DNA of 35,616 bases from positions 1 to 35,616 of the forward strand of contig NZ_FOLT01000016.1 of assembly GCF_900112455.1 (NCBI RefSeq). The letters are read 5' to 3'. The notes beneath the pieces are model-generated. The model made no database searches, had not been told where the DNA came from, and saw only the letters and a list, made by a program, of their open reading frames with translations. Made by a program: the position numbers and the translations under genes. This DNA comes from Alkalibacterium subtropicum. GTDB lineage: Bacteria; Bacillota; Bacilli; Lactobacillales; Carnobacteriaceae_A. Positions 23,038-31,890 of this stretch are shown piece after piece (position 1 is the stretch's first letter; each line of letters begins with the position of its first letter).

Positions 23038-23059
23038 GTGAAACACTTGATTGTTTCAC
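23038..23059. promoter_or_regulatory. Inverted pair of parS-like half-sites, wrong order
   Basis: GTGAAACA-CTTGAT-TGTTTCAC has both halves of parS (TGTTTCAC-GTGAAACA) but in outward order with 6 bp between. It lies 28 bp before rsmG. It is not a normal parS; it could be a hairpin in the rsmG leader or a rearranged ParB site. Confidence 0.35.
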
Positions 23060-23182
23060 AAAACCACTCTCTTCACTTTATACCAAACAGCGCTAAAATA
23101 CAATGGTTTGAAGCGATTTTTTATTGACAATTCGTCCTCGTTTTTTGTCCAGATAAGAACGGGAAGAGAGCACAGAAACAGG

Positions 23183-23220
23183 AAAACACACGAAGCCCAC
23201 TTCGCAGTGAGTTCGTGTGT
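23183..23220 (-). terminator. Terminator of the first PII-like/antiporter operon
   Basis: ACACACGAA and TTCGTGTGT (23220-23212 with 23194-23186) pair perfectly; an inner CACT/AGTG adds to the stem. TTTTCC follows on the minus strand, 16 nt after the antiporter stop. Confidence 0.82.
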
Positions 23221-23235
23221 CTACTGTTCCAATAA

Positions 23236-24408
23236 CTAACTTTCATTTGGAATTTCATCGACCCTGACCAGTGCTTTTTCCAGAAGCAGGGGACCAAAGA
23301 TTTCGAAGAAAACGACCCCGGTCAAAACGACACCTGTGATCGCTCCCGAGACATTAGGTAAACTTTGTTCAGCGATCGTAGCAAGCCCGATAGCCACTCC
23401 CGCCTGAGGAATCAACCCATAACCTAAGTTATACCGCACTTTCTTGCTGACCGTTGTAAAATGAGAAAAAATGAAACTTCCCGCATACTTTCCGAGAGAG
23501 CGGGCCACGATATAGCCAATACCAACCAGGCCAACTTGACCGAAAATAGCGACATCCAGATGCGCGCCGGCTAGTGTCAGGAAAATGATAAATATCGGCA
23601 GTTCGATACGGTTCAACAGCGATGCAACAAGCACTTTTCTGTTGGTCAGATTCGTGATCGTTACACCTGCGATCATATCCGTTAAAATAGGTGATAAACC
23701 AAAGTATGCCGCGACGCCCGAATTGAAAAGCAGTGCAGCTATCAGTAAGGCCAGCAGCTTGTCATTGCTGATTTCTTTCCGTATGAAGTAAGAAACGAAT
23801 GCCCCGCCGACGATCCCCACTAAAGAAGCAAATAAAATGTCCAGCACGACAGATCCGACAAGCATGATGATCGAGGCACCCGTATCATTTACCATCGATT
23901 GGACAAATGAGACCATCATCCCGAATGTCAAGATCGTGACCAGATTATCAAACGCCACAAGTCCCAGCAGATTTTGCGTCATTTCTCCTTCTGCCTTGGT
24001 TTCTTTGATGATGGAGACGACACCTGATGGCGAGACGGACATTGCCAGTGGTCCGAGGATCAGCGCATATTGAATCGGCATCCCCAGCAGCCAGGTAACA
24101 AGAGCAACGATCACAGCTGTAAAAAAAGTGTTTCCCAGAGATAACTTGACCAAATTCTTACCAAAAGCTCGGAAGACACGCCAGTGAAGCTCCGTTCCGA
24201 CAGAAACAGCGAGCATACTTAAAGCCAGTTCATTGGCAAACTGCAGGCTGTAATAAACCTCCGTTGTGATTAAATTAAGTAAACTAGGACCTAACATCAG
24301 CCCAGTCAATATGTACCCCGTTACAGTTGGTAGTTTCAGTTTTTTAGCTAGTTTACCTCCTCCCATTCCTGCAACTAGTATAATTGCAATATATAAAGTA
24401 TATGACAT
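23236..24408 (-). CDS. CPA2-family cation:proton antiporter (module 1)
   Basis: Encodes 390 aa with 11-13 membrane helices, membrane domain only, no RCK/TrkA-N domain. Family features: LPTVTGYILTGLMLGPSLL (about 27-45), the unwound-helix region LGPLAMSVSPSGVVSIIKE (about 117-135) and the conserved acidic GLVAFDNLV with Asp near 153, then GLIPQAGVAIGLA near 340-352. It probably exchanges Na or K for protons. The PII-like gene lies 27 nt upstream in the same operon. A homologous pair is repeated 2 kb upstream. Start ATG with GGAAGGT upstream. Confidence 0.9.
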   Translation of the reverse strand: MSYTLYIAIILVAGMGGGKLAKKLKLPTVTGYILTGLMLGPSLLNLITTEVYYSLQFANELALSMLAVSVGTELHWRVFRAFGKNLVKLSLGNTFFTAVIVALVTWLLGMPIQYALILGPLAMSVSPSGVVSIIKETKAEGEMTQNLLGLVAFDNLVTILTFGMMVSFVQSMVNDTGASIIMLVGSVVLDILFASLVGIVGGAFVSYFIRKEISNDKLLALLIAALLFNSGVAAYFGLSPILTDMIAGVTITNLTNRKVLVASLLNRIELPIFIIFLTLAGAHLDVAIFGQVGLVGIGYIVARSLGKYAGSFIFSHFTTVSKKVRYNLGYGLIPQAGVAIGLATIAEQSLPNVSGAITGVVLTGVVFFEIFGPLLLEKALVRVDEIPNES

Positions 24409-24435
24409 GACAATGACCTTCCTTTTTCATATTTT

Positions 24436-24774
24436 CTATTTATTAAATTCGATCCCTTTTGTAAAGTTGACTGGCACACTGAAGAAGATCGCATTATCCG
24501 GTTTCGTCAAATCTCCGCATACACTTTCAGCGATGGATAAAACTTCCTTACGTTCTGCCTCATCTTTCACTACAGTGAAAATGGTCTTGCTGTTGGATTC
24601 ACGCTCATCTCCGAGCTCCGCAAACATTGAAAACATCGGAAACTGATTAGATATAAGATGCCCCATCCCGCTGCTATCCAAAACGGTCGCTCCTTTGATC
24701 TCATACCGCATAAACAAACTCAAAACTTCATCCAGTAAATCTGTTTTATTCAAGACAATGACTACAAGTTCCAT
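24436..24774 (-). CDS. PII-like signalling protein (module 1)
   Basis: Encodes 112 aa with the PII/CutA-like ferredoxin fold. Strand 1 is ELVVIVLNK, helix 1 DLLDEVLSLFMRY, strand 2 GATVLDSSGMG in place of PII's GMTVTEVKGFG, then a short T-loop, strand 3 SKTIFTVVKDEAE and strand 4 AIFFSVPV. It lacks the tyrosine-modified long T-loop of GlnB/GlnK. As the neighbour of a CPA2 antiporter it is likely an allosteric regulator that senses a nucleotide or other metabolite; this is inferred. A TTG-initiated extension to 24822 exists, but ATG 24774 has AGAGGGAGAAGG upstream. Confidence 0.8.
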   Translation of the reverse strand: MELVVIVLNKTDLLDEVLSLFMRYEIKGATVLDSSGMGHLISNQFPMFSMFAELGDERESNSKTIFTVVKDEAERKEVLSIAESVCGDLTKPDNAIFFSVPVNFTKGIEFNK

Positions 24775-25441
24775 AACCTTCTCCCTCTTTCTGTCCAGAT
24801 TGTATTTTTTTAACTTCAGCACTTGCTAAAAGCGCTTTATTATTCGTTTAAACTTAATTATGAACAAAATCGGCCAAAAATTCAAGCACTTCCTTTAAAT
24901 TACTGATAGCGCAGGCAATCCTAAGCGATGTACAGGAAGCGACGATCTTTCAATGGTTGATCGGAAAAAACAAGAAAGCACCTTGAACACACAACGTTTT
25001 CTCGTTTCTTTTAAAATCTTCATCCTACAAAGTCTATGTGTAAATCTCTTGTTGAACTGCTGGTATAGCGGCAGATAACAGGAAAGCTTTAACCATATGC
25101 AAGAGGAGTTATCCCAATCAATGCTTATAACCTGAACTCGCTAACAATGGGCAAACCGAGTTACCCTATCACCACTTATAATCAGAATGCGTACCGTATA
25201 GTTGGTTTGGGTCAGCATAAACGTGTAAGATCAAAAGACTAAACCCGGCATGATTTACTGCCATCAGAATTAGAATGTCTTCTATCTTCTTGCAATCAAG
25301 TCTAGAATAACCCTTACCAAACAGTTCTGACTGCAAAAAAATACGCTTCAACATTCTTTGAAGAATGATGAAACGCAAAAACTCGTTATAAGCTGCATGT
25401 AAGCAAATTTTAAACTTGTCTGTTATTCTATATGTTAAACA
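24775..25441. other. Gene-free region with decayed repeat-like hairpins
   Basis: No supported gene. GAGTTATCCC (25106) and GAGTTACCCT (25158) begin two similar segments 52 bp apart, each ending in CTTATAA. GTTAT/ATAAC and AACTCG/CGAGTT inverted arms lie in and between them. This is the same pitch as arrays A-F, so it may be a decayed seventh array. CATTCTTTGAAGAATG (near 25352) is a palindrome. No clear terminator of the downstream antiporter was found. Confidence 0.45.
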
Positions 25442-26645
25442 CTAATTAGAATGCGCAGACGTTTCTGTTTCTGGAGTGATTTCTCCAGCTTTCGTCAAGG
25501 CCACTTTAGTAATGAGCGGTCCGACCAGTTCATAAACCAGTGTCGCACTCAAAACGACGACTCTTATTTGAGGAGCGTACATCGGTACAACTGACTGGGC
25601 GACTGCAGTTAAACCGATCGCCACACCCGCTTGCGGTATAAGTGTTGCCCCAAGATAGCGGCTGACGGTTTCTGGCGCATGTGTCAGTTTGGCTCCAAGA
25701 TAGACACCGGATATTTTACCTACAACACGGAGGCCGATATAAACGATCCCGATCAGTCCGACGGTAGGAACGATGGACAGATTCAGCTCGGCTCCGGCAA
25801 TCACGAAGAACATCACGAATATCGGAGAGGTTATCCGGTCACTCAAGTCGCTCATCGATGTAGCAGAAGAGGACACATTAGTCAGGACTGCTCCCATGAT
25901 CATGGTCGTCAGCAGTTCAGAAATGCCGAACAGTGAAGAGAAACCGCTGGCTAAAAAAACAAATATGATAAGAACGATCAGCCGATTACTGCTGGTACGG
26001 AAGTACTTCAGTGGCCATTTCATCAAGAATCCCAAGACTGCACCTACCAGAAGGGCATAGATGATATTGATGAACGGGTTAAGAATGGATAGAAACAATG
26101 AAAACTCGCCTTCAACTTCTATCAGAGATTTGGCGATCGTGGAGGCAAAACCGAATAAAATAAGCGCAAAGGCATCATCCAGAGCAACCACACTCAACAG
26201 TGTTTCTGTGACTGGTCCTTCCGCCTTGAACTCTTTGATGACCATGATCGTGGCAGCCGGTGCTGTGGCTGCTGCGATGGCACCTAAAACAATAGCAAAG
26301 GGCAGGTCGACACCTAGCAGCAATAACCCGCCGATAACGATCACGACGGCCAGTGTGGCTTCAAACGCCGCAATCACGACGGGTTGAAAGCCGACACGTT
26401 TAAAATAACTCCGCTTGAACGATAAGCCGATGGTGAACGCAATAAAGGCTAAAGCCACCTCAGCCACGATTTCAAAGTGTTCCAGAACCTCAAGTGTCAG
26501 TCCATTGAGTACCGACGGGCCAACGATCAATCCTCCAATTAAGTAGCCTGTAACGTTAGGCATCTTTAAAAGATGTAGCCAGTTGCCCAAAAACTAATCC
26601 AACGATAAGAACAATAGCAATATACATAACAATCGATATTTCCAA
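25442..26645 (-). pseudogene. CPA2-family cation:proton antiporter (module 2), frameshifted near the start
   Basis: A 382-aa frame covers most of a paralogue of the module 1 antiporter (KMPNVTGYLIGGLIVGPSVL, APAATIMVIKEFKAEG, VVALDDAFA with paired Asp, TLIPQAGVAIGLTA). The first helix is in another frame: TTG 26645, 8 nt after GAAGG, encodes MEISIVMYIAIVLIVGLVFG, then GQLATSFKDA and a TAA stop. Removing one T from the TTTT run (plus-strand 26568-26571) would restore GQLATSLKMPNVTGY, matching the paralogue. So there is a single-base insertion in a homopolymer: mutation, phase variation or sequencing error. A shortened protein could start at TTG near 26590 but would lack helix 1. Confidence 0.8.
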
Positions 26646-26690
26646 CTTTTCTACCTTCTTTTCTAATTTTAAACTCTTATGACTTATATT

Positions 26691-27035
26691 TTATTCTCTA
26701 ATGCCTTCCTGGAATAAAACAGGCACAGCAAACATGATACCTGTATCCGGTTTGCCGATATCTTTCATGACACTTCTGACTGTCTGACGTGCTAGATCCA
26801 AATCTTCTTCAGGGATCACGCTGTAAATCGTTTTATTCTCTGTATGATCAGATATGATCAAAGGTTTGATCGTTGAAAATATTTTCGTTTCATCAAGCTG
26901 AGACAAATGCTGAGCCATCCCTACTGAATCAAGTACTGTCGCAGCCTGGCCTACTTCATCGCTGAATTTCAGCAGCAGGTCATCCAACAAGTCTATCTGA
27001 TTTAACACAATTATAAATAACACTTTATTTTTCAT
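26691..27035 (-). CDS. PII-like signalling protein (module 2)
   Basis: Encodes 114 aa, a paralogue of the module 1 protein: VLFIIVLNQIDLLDDLL, then AATVLDSVGMAQHL, a short T-loop, NKTIYSVIPEEDL, GKPDTGIMFAVPV and LFQEGI at the end. The shared pattern (N-x-x-DLLD, ATVLDS-GM, KPD--I-F-VPV) defines a distinct subgroup. It is the first gene of an operon with the frameshifted antiporter. Start ATG 27035 follows AGAAGGGAA. The order is the same as in module 1, which points to duplication of the whole pair. Confidence 0.78.
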   Translation of the reverse strand: MKNKVLFIIVLNQIDLLDDLLLKFSDEVGQAATVLDSVGMAQHLSQLDETKIFSTIKPLIISDHTENKTIYSVIPEEDLDLARQTVRSVMKDIGKPDTGIMFAVPVLFQEGIRE

Positions 27036-27235
27036 TTTTACACTTCCCTTCTGTAATCTATTATAATCATACTCCTAAATAGTGATTAATCAAGCTGTTA
27101 AAGGGTTTTCATGAAAATATTATTGAAAAAACCGAGATTTTTTTAATCGGATATAGTATAATCGATCAAAAATACCTTTTTCTGCCTTCTTGAGCGGCTA
27201 ATTGTGGCGTCCATGTTAAATATATAATTTACTGG

Positions 27236-27263
27236 TTGTGAAATAATTTATTTTATGTATACT
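27236..27263 (+). promoter_or_regulatory. Promoter of the GNAT gene
   Basis: TTGTGA (27236-27241) and TATACT (27258-27263) are 16 bp apart, about 60 nt before the gene. The rest of 27036-27336 shows no gene. Confidence 0.65.
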
Positions 27264-27336
27264 GTGGATGTGGGTTGCGGATCAGACAACTGTCGAGCCG
27301 CAAAAAATGATTTAAAAAGGGGATTGAAACACAGCT

Positions 27337-27789
27337 ATGTGGCAGTACAAACACTTTCAAGAATTGAGCGCACAAGATTTCCATCAGATAATAAAAGAAC
27401 GTACAAAAATCTTCGTTGTAGAACAAGGCTGTGCCTATCAAGAAGTTGATGACATCGACCTGAAGGCTATACATCTCATTAAAAGACAAAAAGGATCAAT
27501 CAAAGCTTATGCACGTATATATAAAGATAATCGAACAATTAAAATCGGACGCGTTCTGGTCCCTGGAGAATTCAGGAATGAAGGACACGGGAAAGAACTG
27601 ATCAAGACAGCACTTGACTACGTCAACTGCCATTATCCAAACAGCGAAGTAACGATCCAGGCCGAATCGTATCTCAAGGATTTCTACGAGAAATTCGGTT
27701 TTAAAACAACGTCTGATTTATATTATGATTATGAGATCGGTCATTACGATATGGAACTGGAGAAGAAAGTTCCAGCTTTACAACACTGA
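27337..27789 (+). CDS. ElaA-type GNAT N-acetyltransferase
   Basis: Encodes 150 aa. The N-terminal ERTKIFVVEQGCAYQEVDDID (about 21-41) is typical of the ElaA subgroup, and the acetyl-CoA loop is RVLVPGEFRNEGHGKELI (about 72-89), with FYEKFGFKTTSD near 115-126. The acceptor is unknown. A purine-rich AAAAGGGGA lies 15 nt upstream of ATG 27337. It is a single gene with a strong terminator and is convergent with the CaCA exchanger. Confidence 0.88.
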   Translation: MWQYKHFQELSAQDFHQIIKERTKIFVVEQGCAYQEVDDIDLKAIHLIKRQKGSIKAYARIYKDNRTIKIGRVLVPGEFRNEGHGKELIKTALDYVNCHYPNSEVTIQAESYLKDFYEKFGFKTTSDLYYDYEIGHYDMELEKKVPALQH

Positions 27790-27800
27790 GATATGTACAG

Positions 27801-27852
27801 AAAAGAAGACGTCCCTTGAAAGCACAAGTCTTTCAAGGGACGTCTTCTTTTT
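27801..27852. terminator. Bidirectional terminator between GNAT and CaCA genes
   Basis: An 18-bp perfect stem (27805-27822 with 27830-27847) closes a 7-nt loop. The plus strand continues with U-rich TTTTTAT and the minus strand with TTTT. Confidence 0.93.
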
Positions 27853-27863
27853 ATTTTATATAG

Positions 27864-28877
27864 TTAAATGAAATTCGTAAACAAATAGGCCGCATAAATA
27901 GTCAGCAATAAGATACCGTGCCTGGTTTTTACTGAGTTCAGTTTCTTCGAGAACATCGGATAGCTCAGCAGGGCGAACAAGAGCAGTAAAAACGGAAACT
28001 GCAGTTGGTAATAAATAGCGGGAACGACTTGTCCCGTAGTCATCAGGGTAATCGTTGCGCCCATGACCAAAATAAAGTTCATCATATTCGCTCCCAGAAC
28101 GTTACCGATGGCCAGTTCACCGTGACCGTAACGCGTGGCGACAAGCGTCGTCGATATTTCGGGCACACTTGTCCCGAACGCGACGATCGTTGAGGAGATG
28201 ACACTATCCGGGACCCCCAGACGCCCCGCTGTGATTTCTGCCGTTGAAACCAGCAGGGTCGCACCAAGCGTCACGCCCAGCGAGCTCAACAGCAGCAGAC
28301 TGATCCGTTTGGCTAAATCAGGCGCCTGACGTTTTTCCTGATCCCCGGTTTCTTCTTCAACTTCCTCGATATCACCTAAGATGGCTTCCGGTTTTTTCTT
28401 CACGGTATACCAGATATAAAAAGGAACGGCTACGAGGAACAGGACACCAAAACTTCTTGGAAGAAGCCCTTCATTCGGGAAATCACCGAACCCGATGCTC
28501 GTTCCAATGAACAAAAGCGCTGTGACTGACAGGATCACGAACGCCTTCTTGGTTTCTTCCCTTATAGGCAGCAGGCCACCCACGGCCCCGATTCCCAAAA
28601 CAAGTGAGGTATTGGTTATGACGGATCCTACCGCATTCCCCAAACCCAGCTGAGCATTGCCGTTTAAGGTCGCCGCCACCGACGAAGCAACTTCTGGCAG
28701 TGTGGTCCCGACCGATAAGATCGTTGCGCCAACGACCATTTTTGATAAGCCGAGAATGAGGGAAAGCGACACGGCCTCTTCGATCAATTTGTCAGCAGCC
28801 TGAGACAAAAGGATCAGGGACAGGATAAACAGGACAATGATGACTAAAGTAGGTAAAGTTTCTATATATGTATTCAC
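27864..28877 (-). CDS. CaCA-family calcium/cation exchanger
   Basis: About 337 aa. Two alpha repeats carry the ion site: GTTLPEV (57-63) and GTSVPEI (235-241), each with the conserved Glu. An acidic loop (DIEEVEEETGDQEKR) lies between the two five-helix halves. It exchanges Ca for Na, K or protons. An ATG six codons upstream has no ribosome binding site, and GTG 28877 has TAGGAG 7 nt before it, so GTG is chosen. Monocistronic. Confidence 0.9.
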   Translation of the reverse strand: MNTYIETLPTLVIIVLFILSLILLSQAADKLIEEAVSLSLILGLSKMVVGATILSVGTTLPEVASSVAATLNGNAQLGLGNAVGSVITNTSLVLGIGAVGGLLPIREETKKAFVILSVTALLFIGTSIGFGDFPNEGLLPRSFGVLFLVAVPFYIWYTVKKKPEAILGDIEEVEEETGDQEKRQAPDLAKRISLLLLSSLGVTLGATLLVSTAEITAGRLGVPDSVISSTIVAFGTSVPEISTTLVATRYGHGELAIGNVLGANMMNFILVMGATITLMTTGQVVPAIYYQLQFPFLLLLFALLSYPMFSKKLNSVKTRHGILLLTIYAAYLFTNFI

Positions 28878-29235
28878 AGCTTGACTCCTATTCATGATTT
28901 TGCAAGTATCTTAATACTAGTATAGCAAAAACGGTTACATAATGAAGAGTTTTTGCTATTTAAGGAAAGAAGGTTGCTCTACTTGTTCCACTTCAGGATC
29001 TTAAGCGACTTTACAACATTTTTGGGCAGCATGTATTCTAACGAAGTTGTTCTAAAACAGGGATTGGAACTACTTCTGCCTAGGCTTCGCTTCTTAACTT
29101 GTTTAAACAAGAAGCTTGATGCGCCTTCAGTACAGCTCATCCACAGTAAATCACCGTCAACGCAGGAAGAATCAGAATGCATTATATCTATCGGATAGGA
29201 TCAAACCACTTCCAGACTAAACTGAATAGGCGACA
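28878..29235. other. Gene-free region between CaCA and glycerol facilitator genes
   Basis: About 360 bp with frames below 82 codons on both strands, none with a ribosome binding site or a recognisable product. It contains the palindrome CTTGTTTAAACAAG near 29098. It may hold remnants of a lost gene, but I can support nothing specific. Confidence 0.5.
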
Positions 29236-29263
29236 AAAGGCCGGGACATGAGCCCCAGCCTTT
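29233..29263 (-). terminator. Terminator of the glycerol facilitator gene
   Basis: AAAGGC/GCCTTT (29263-29258 with 29241-29236) plus inner GGG/CCC pairs; TTTT follows on the minus strand. Confidence 0.75.
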
Positions 29264-29319
29264 ATCAGTCTTCCAACAACTCGATCGATTTTATAGTGCC
29301 ATTAAATTTCCCCAAACCT

Positions 29320-30048
29320 TCAGCGGACACTGGTAATGAAGAGGAACAGCAGGCCACCCAGTGTTCCGCCCATTAAAGGCCCGATGATCGGGATCCAGGC
29401 ATACTTCCAGTCCGAGTCGCCTTTATTAGCGATCGGCAGCAGCTGGTGGGCAATGCGGGGGCCTAAATCCCGGGCCGGATTGATGGCATAACCAGTCGTT
29501 CCGCCGAGCGAAAGACCGATCGTGACGATCAGCAGCCCGACGACGAGCGGGTTCAGTCCTTCTGTAAAGTCCCCCTGCGTGAAGGCAAGCAGGCCATACA
29601 GCAGGACACCTGTGGCCATCGTTTCACTCACCAGGTTCCATTTATTGCCCCTAATAGCCGGAGCGGTCGAGAATACCCCTAAAATAGCTTCCGGATCTTC
29701 TGTTTCTTTGAAATGAGGATAGTAATGCAGCCACATCAGCGTTGCTCCCGCTATGCCTCCTAAAACCTGGACCAGTATATAGGGCAGGACGAGTGCCCAT
29801 TCGATATGACCGGCCACAGCCATCCCCAGAGTCACCGCAGGATTCAAGTGAGCCGGCGAGAGCCAGCCAACAGAATAAACCGCCATCGTCACGGCTAATC
29901 CCCAGCCGATGGCAACGATCAGCCAGCCGGTGTTATAGGACTTTGTTTTCTTTAAGGTATTGCCGGCATTGACGCCGTTTCCGATATACATGAGGATCAA
30001 TGTTCCAAAAAACTCCCCGATCAATTGCTGTATAACTGTAGTTTCCAT
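29320..30048 (-). CDS. glpF: Glycerol facilitator / aquaglyceroporin (MIP family)
   Basis: Encodes 242 aa with six helices and two half-helices carrying NPA motifs at 69-71 (HLNPAVTLG) and 190-192 (INPARDLGPR). Asp194 after the second NPAR is the residue that marks glycerol-conducting members. It lets glycerol and other small uncharged solutes diffuse through the membrane. No glycerol kinase gene is nearby. The start ATG follows AAGGAGAG. Only about 70 bp, mostly a terminator, separates it from the CoA-disulfide reductase gene, so it may depend on read-through. Confidence 0.92.
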   Translation of the reverse strand: METTVIQQLIGEFFGTLILMYIGNGVNAGNTLKKTKSYNTGWLIVAIGWGLAVTMAVYSVGWLSPAHLNPAVTLGMAVAGHIEWALVLPYILVQVLGGIAGATLMWLHYYPHFKETEDPEAILGVFSTAPAIRGNKWNLVSETMATGVLLYGLLAFTQGDFTEGLNPLVVGLLIVTIGLSLGGTTGYAINPARDLGPRIAHQLLPIANKGDSDWKYAWIPIIGPLMGGTLGGLLFLFITSVR

Positions 30049-30072
30049 ACTCTCTCCTTTATGTTCATTGAC

Positions 30073-30101
30073 GCAAAAGAAAAAAGAGCCGGGCTCTTTT
30101 T
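30073..30101. terminator. Terminator after the CoA-disulfide reductase gene
   Basis: AAAAAGAGC and GCTCTTTTT pair around CGG (about 30081-30101). Minus-strand U-run TTTTTTCTTTT follows, and the plus strand also ends in U. Confidence 0.85.
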
Positions 30102-30118
30102 CCTTTTTACGTCTTTTA

Positions 30119-31783
30119 TTATCTTTCTTGTTTCATACGCATGTAATTCTGGTAATTCGTGTTGCCGCCGGACAGAACGTTCGCATCCAGAAAGCCGATG
30201 TTCAAAAGCAGATTCTGCGCGGTGTTACTGGTGACGCCTTTGTTGCAGTAGACGACGGTTTTAACTGAACGGTCCAGGTCTGCAACGCCTCTGCGCAGGT
30301 CTGGCATCGGGATGTTGACAGCCCCCTTCACGTGGTTCTTCTCGTACTGCTTAGGCGAGCGGACATCAATGATCTGCAGCGGGACATCTTTTTCCTGAAG
30401 CTGGACCACTTCTTCCGGTGTCACGACAGGGAGACGTTTGCGTGCATTTTCCAGGACCATTCCCGTATACATCACCGGGTCCTTTGTGGTGCTGTATGGC
30501 GGTGCATAGGCCAGATCCAGATGGAACAAATCCTCGGCTGCGGCTTCAAAGGTAAGGGCTGTCGCAAACACATCGATGCGCTTGTCCACGCCTTCGGGTC
30601 CAATGATCTGGGCACCAAGGAATCGGCCGGACTCTCTGTCGGCAACACCTTTAATGGTGATCTCCTGTCCACCGACATATTTGGCGTGAGCCGGCTTGAT
30701 GTTATGGATGACCACCGGATCAAAGCCGGCCGCGACTGCTTCTTTTTCTGACAAGCCCGTATAAGCAACGGTCAGATCAAACAGGCGGAATATCCCTGTT
30801 CCCAGCGTTCCTTTAAATTCAAGTGGACCGCCAGTCAGGTGATCGCCTGCAATGCGTCCCATTTTGTTCGCTGTTGAACCCAGCGGGTGGTAGGACGGCT
30901 GACCGGTCACTCTGTTGAAACTTTCGGCCACGTCTCCGACCGCATAAACGTCTTCGGCGGAGGTTTTCATATGCGTGTCCACTTTGATTGCCCCGGTTTC
31001 ACCTAATTCGATCTCAGCTTCTGTCGCCAGCACCGTGTTTGGTCTGACACCGACAGCTATTATGACCAGGTCCGTCTCTAGTGCCGTGCCATTTTCAGTT
31101 CCGAGGGCTTCTACTTTCCCTTCGCCTTCAATGGTTTTGACTTTATCTTTGATATAAAGGTCCACGTCATGTCTTTCCAGTTCTTTTTCAAGCTGATAGG
31201 CCATGTCCGCATCTATGCGAGGGAAAACCTGGTCGGCCAATTCCACGATCGACACTTTCAAGCCCTTTTTCTTCAGCTGCTCGGCCATCTCAAGCCCGAT
31301 ATAGCCGGAACCGATGATCGTCGCATGCTTGACCTCGTTACCTTTCATATAAGTATCGATGGCCTTCGTGTTGTCCATCGTCTTGACATGAAAGACGTTC
31401 TCATAAGTATCCAGAGTAAACGGCGGTGGGGTCAGGGAATAAGACCCTGTAGCCAGCACCAGCTTATCATAGGTTTCTCTTGTTCCCTCACCCTTTATTT
31501 TGTCATAAACTTCGATTTCTTTCGCCAACGGATGAATAGCTTTGACATGGTGATTCGTATGGATGTCGATTTCAAAGCGTTTCTTGAACCAGTCGGCATC
31601 TCTTGGGATGAGTGTATTTACTTCATCCACTTCTCCCCCTAAAAAGTAAGGCATCCCGCAAACGGAATAGGAAATATCTTCCGCTTCTTCATAAACGACG
31701 ATTTCAGCTGTTTCATCGTTGCGTCTTGCTTTTGCCGCAACAGACGTGCCTGCCGCGACTGATCCAATGACTACGATTTTCAT
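30119..31783 (-). CDS. CoA-disulfide reductase with C-terminal rhodanese domain
   Basis: Encodes 554 aa. The FAD motif is GSVAAGTSVAAKARR at the N-terminus; the single redox Cys42 is in YSVCGMPY; the NAD(P) motif IIGSGYIGLEMAE lies near 155-167; the second FAD motif VYAVGDVAE near 291-299. Residues about 450-554 form a rhodanese domain with persulfide-forming Cys513 in YCNKGVTS. CoADR-RHD proteins reduce CoA disulfide, CoA persulfides or polysulfide with NAD(P)H. Gram-positives that use CoA as their main thiol rely on such enzymes. Start ATG 31783 with AGGAGGAG upstream. It faces away from the ChrA gene. Confidence 0.93.
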   Translation of the reverse strand: MKIVVIGSVAAGTSVAAKARRNDETAEIVVYEEAEDISYSVCGMPYFLGGEVDEVNTLIPRDADWFKKRFEIDIHTNHHVKAIHPLAKEIEVYDKIKGEGTRETYDKLVLATGSYSLTPPPFTLDTYENVFHVKTMDNTKAIDTYMKGNEVKHATIIGSGYIGLEMAEQLKKKGLKVSIVELADQVFPRIDADMAYQLEKELERHDVDLYIKDKVKTIEGEGKVEALGTENGTALETDLVIIAVGVRPNTVLATEAEIELGETGAIKVDTHMKTSAEDVYAVGDVAESFNRVTGQPSYHPLGSTANKMGRIAGDHLTGGPLEFKGTLGTGIFRLFDLTVAYTGLSEKEAVAAGFDPVVIHNIKPAHAKYVGGQEITIKGVADRESGRFLGAQIIGPEGVDKRIDVFATALTFEAAAEDLFHLDLAYAPPYSTTKDPVMYTGMVLENARKRLPVVTPEEVVQLQEKDVPLQIIDVRSPKQYEKNHVKGAVNIPMPDLRRGVADLDRSVKTVVYCNKGVTSNTAQNLLLNIGFLDANVLSGGNTNYQNYMRMKQER

Positions 31784-31872
31784 AAGTGACTCCTCCTATA
31801 TAGACGTTTATCTATCTAACGTTAAGTTTATCAATTTTGCTATAAAAAAACTACTGCTTTTTTCACTCTAGA

Positions 31873-31890
31873 TGTAAAGTTTGTGTAAAT
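31873..31890 (-). promoter_or_regulatory. PhoP-like direct-repeat box, copy 1
   Basis: The minus strand reads TTTACA-CAAAC-TTTACA, two hexamers 11 bp apart, the spacing used by PhoP/PhoB-type response regulators (TT(A/T/C)ACA repeats in Bacillus). It is about 85 bp upstream of the CoA-disulfide reductase gene. Confidence 0.45.

Noticed and set aside
25169-25378. A 69-codon frame, possible transposase remnant
   Set aside because: No recognisable transposase motif and no terminal inverted repeats; left as unexplained intergenic sequence.
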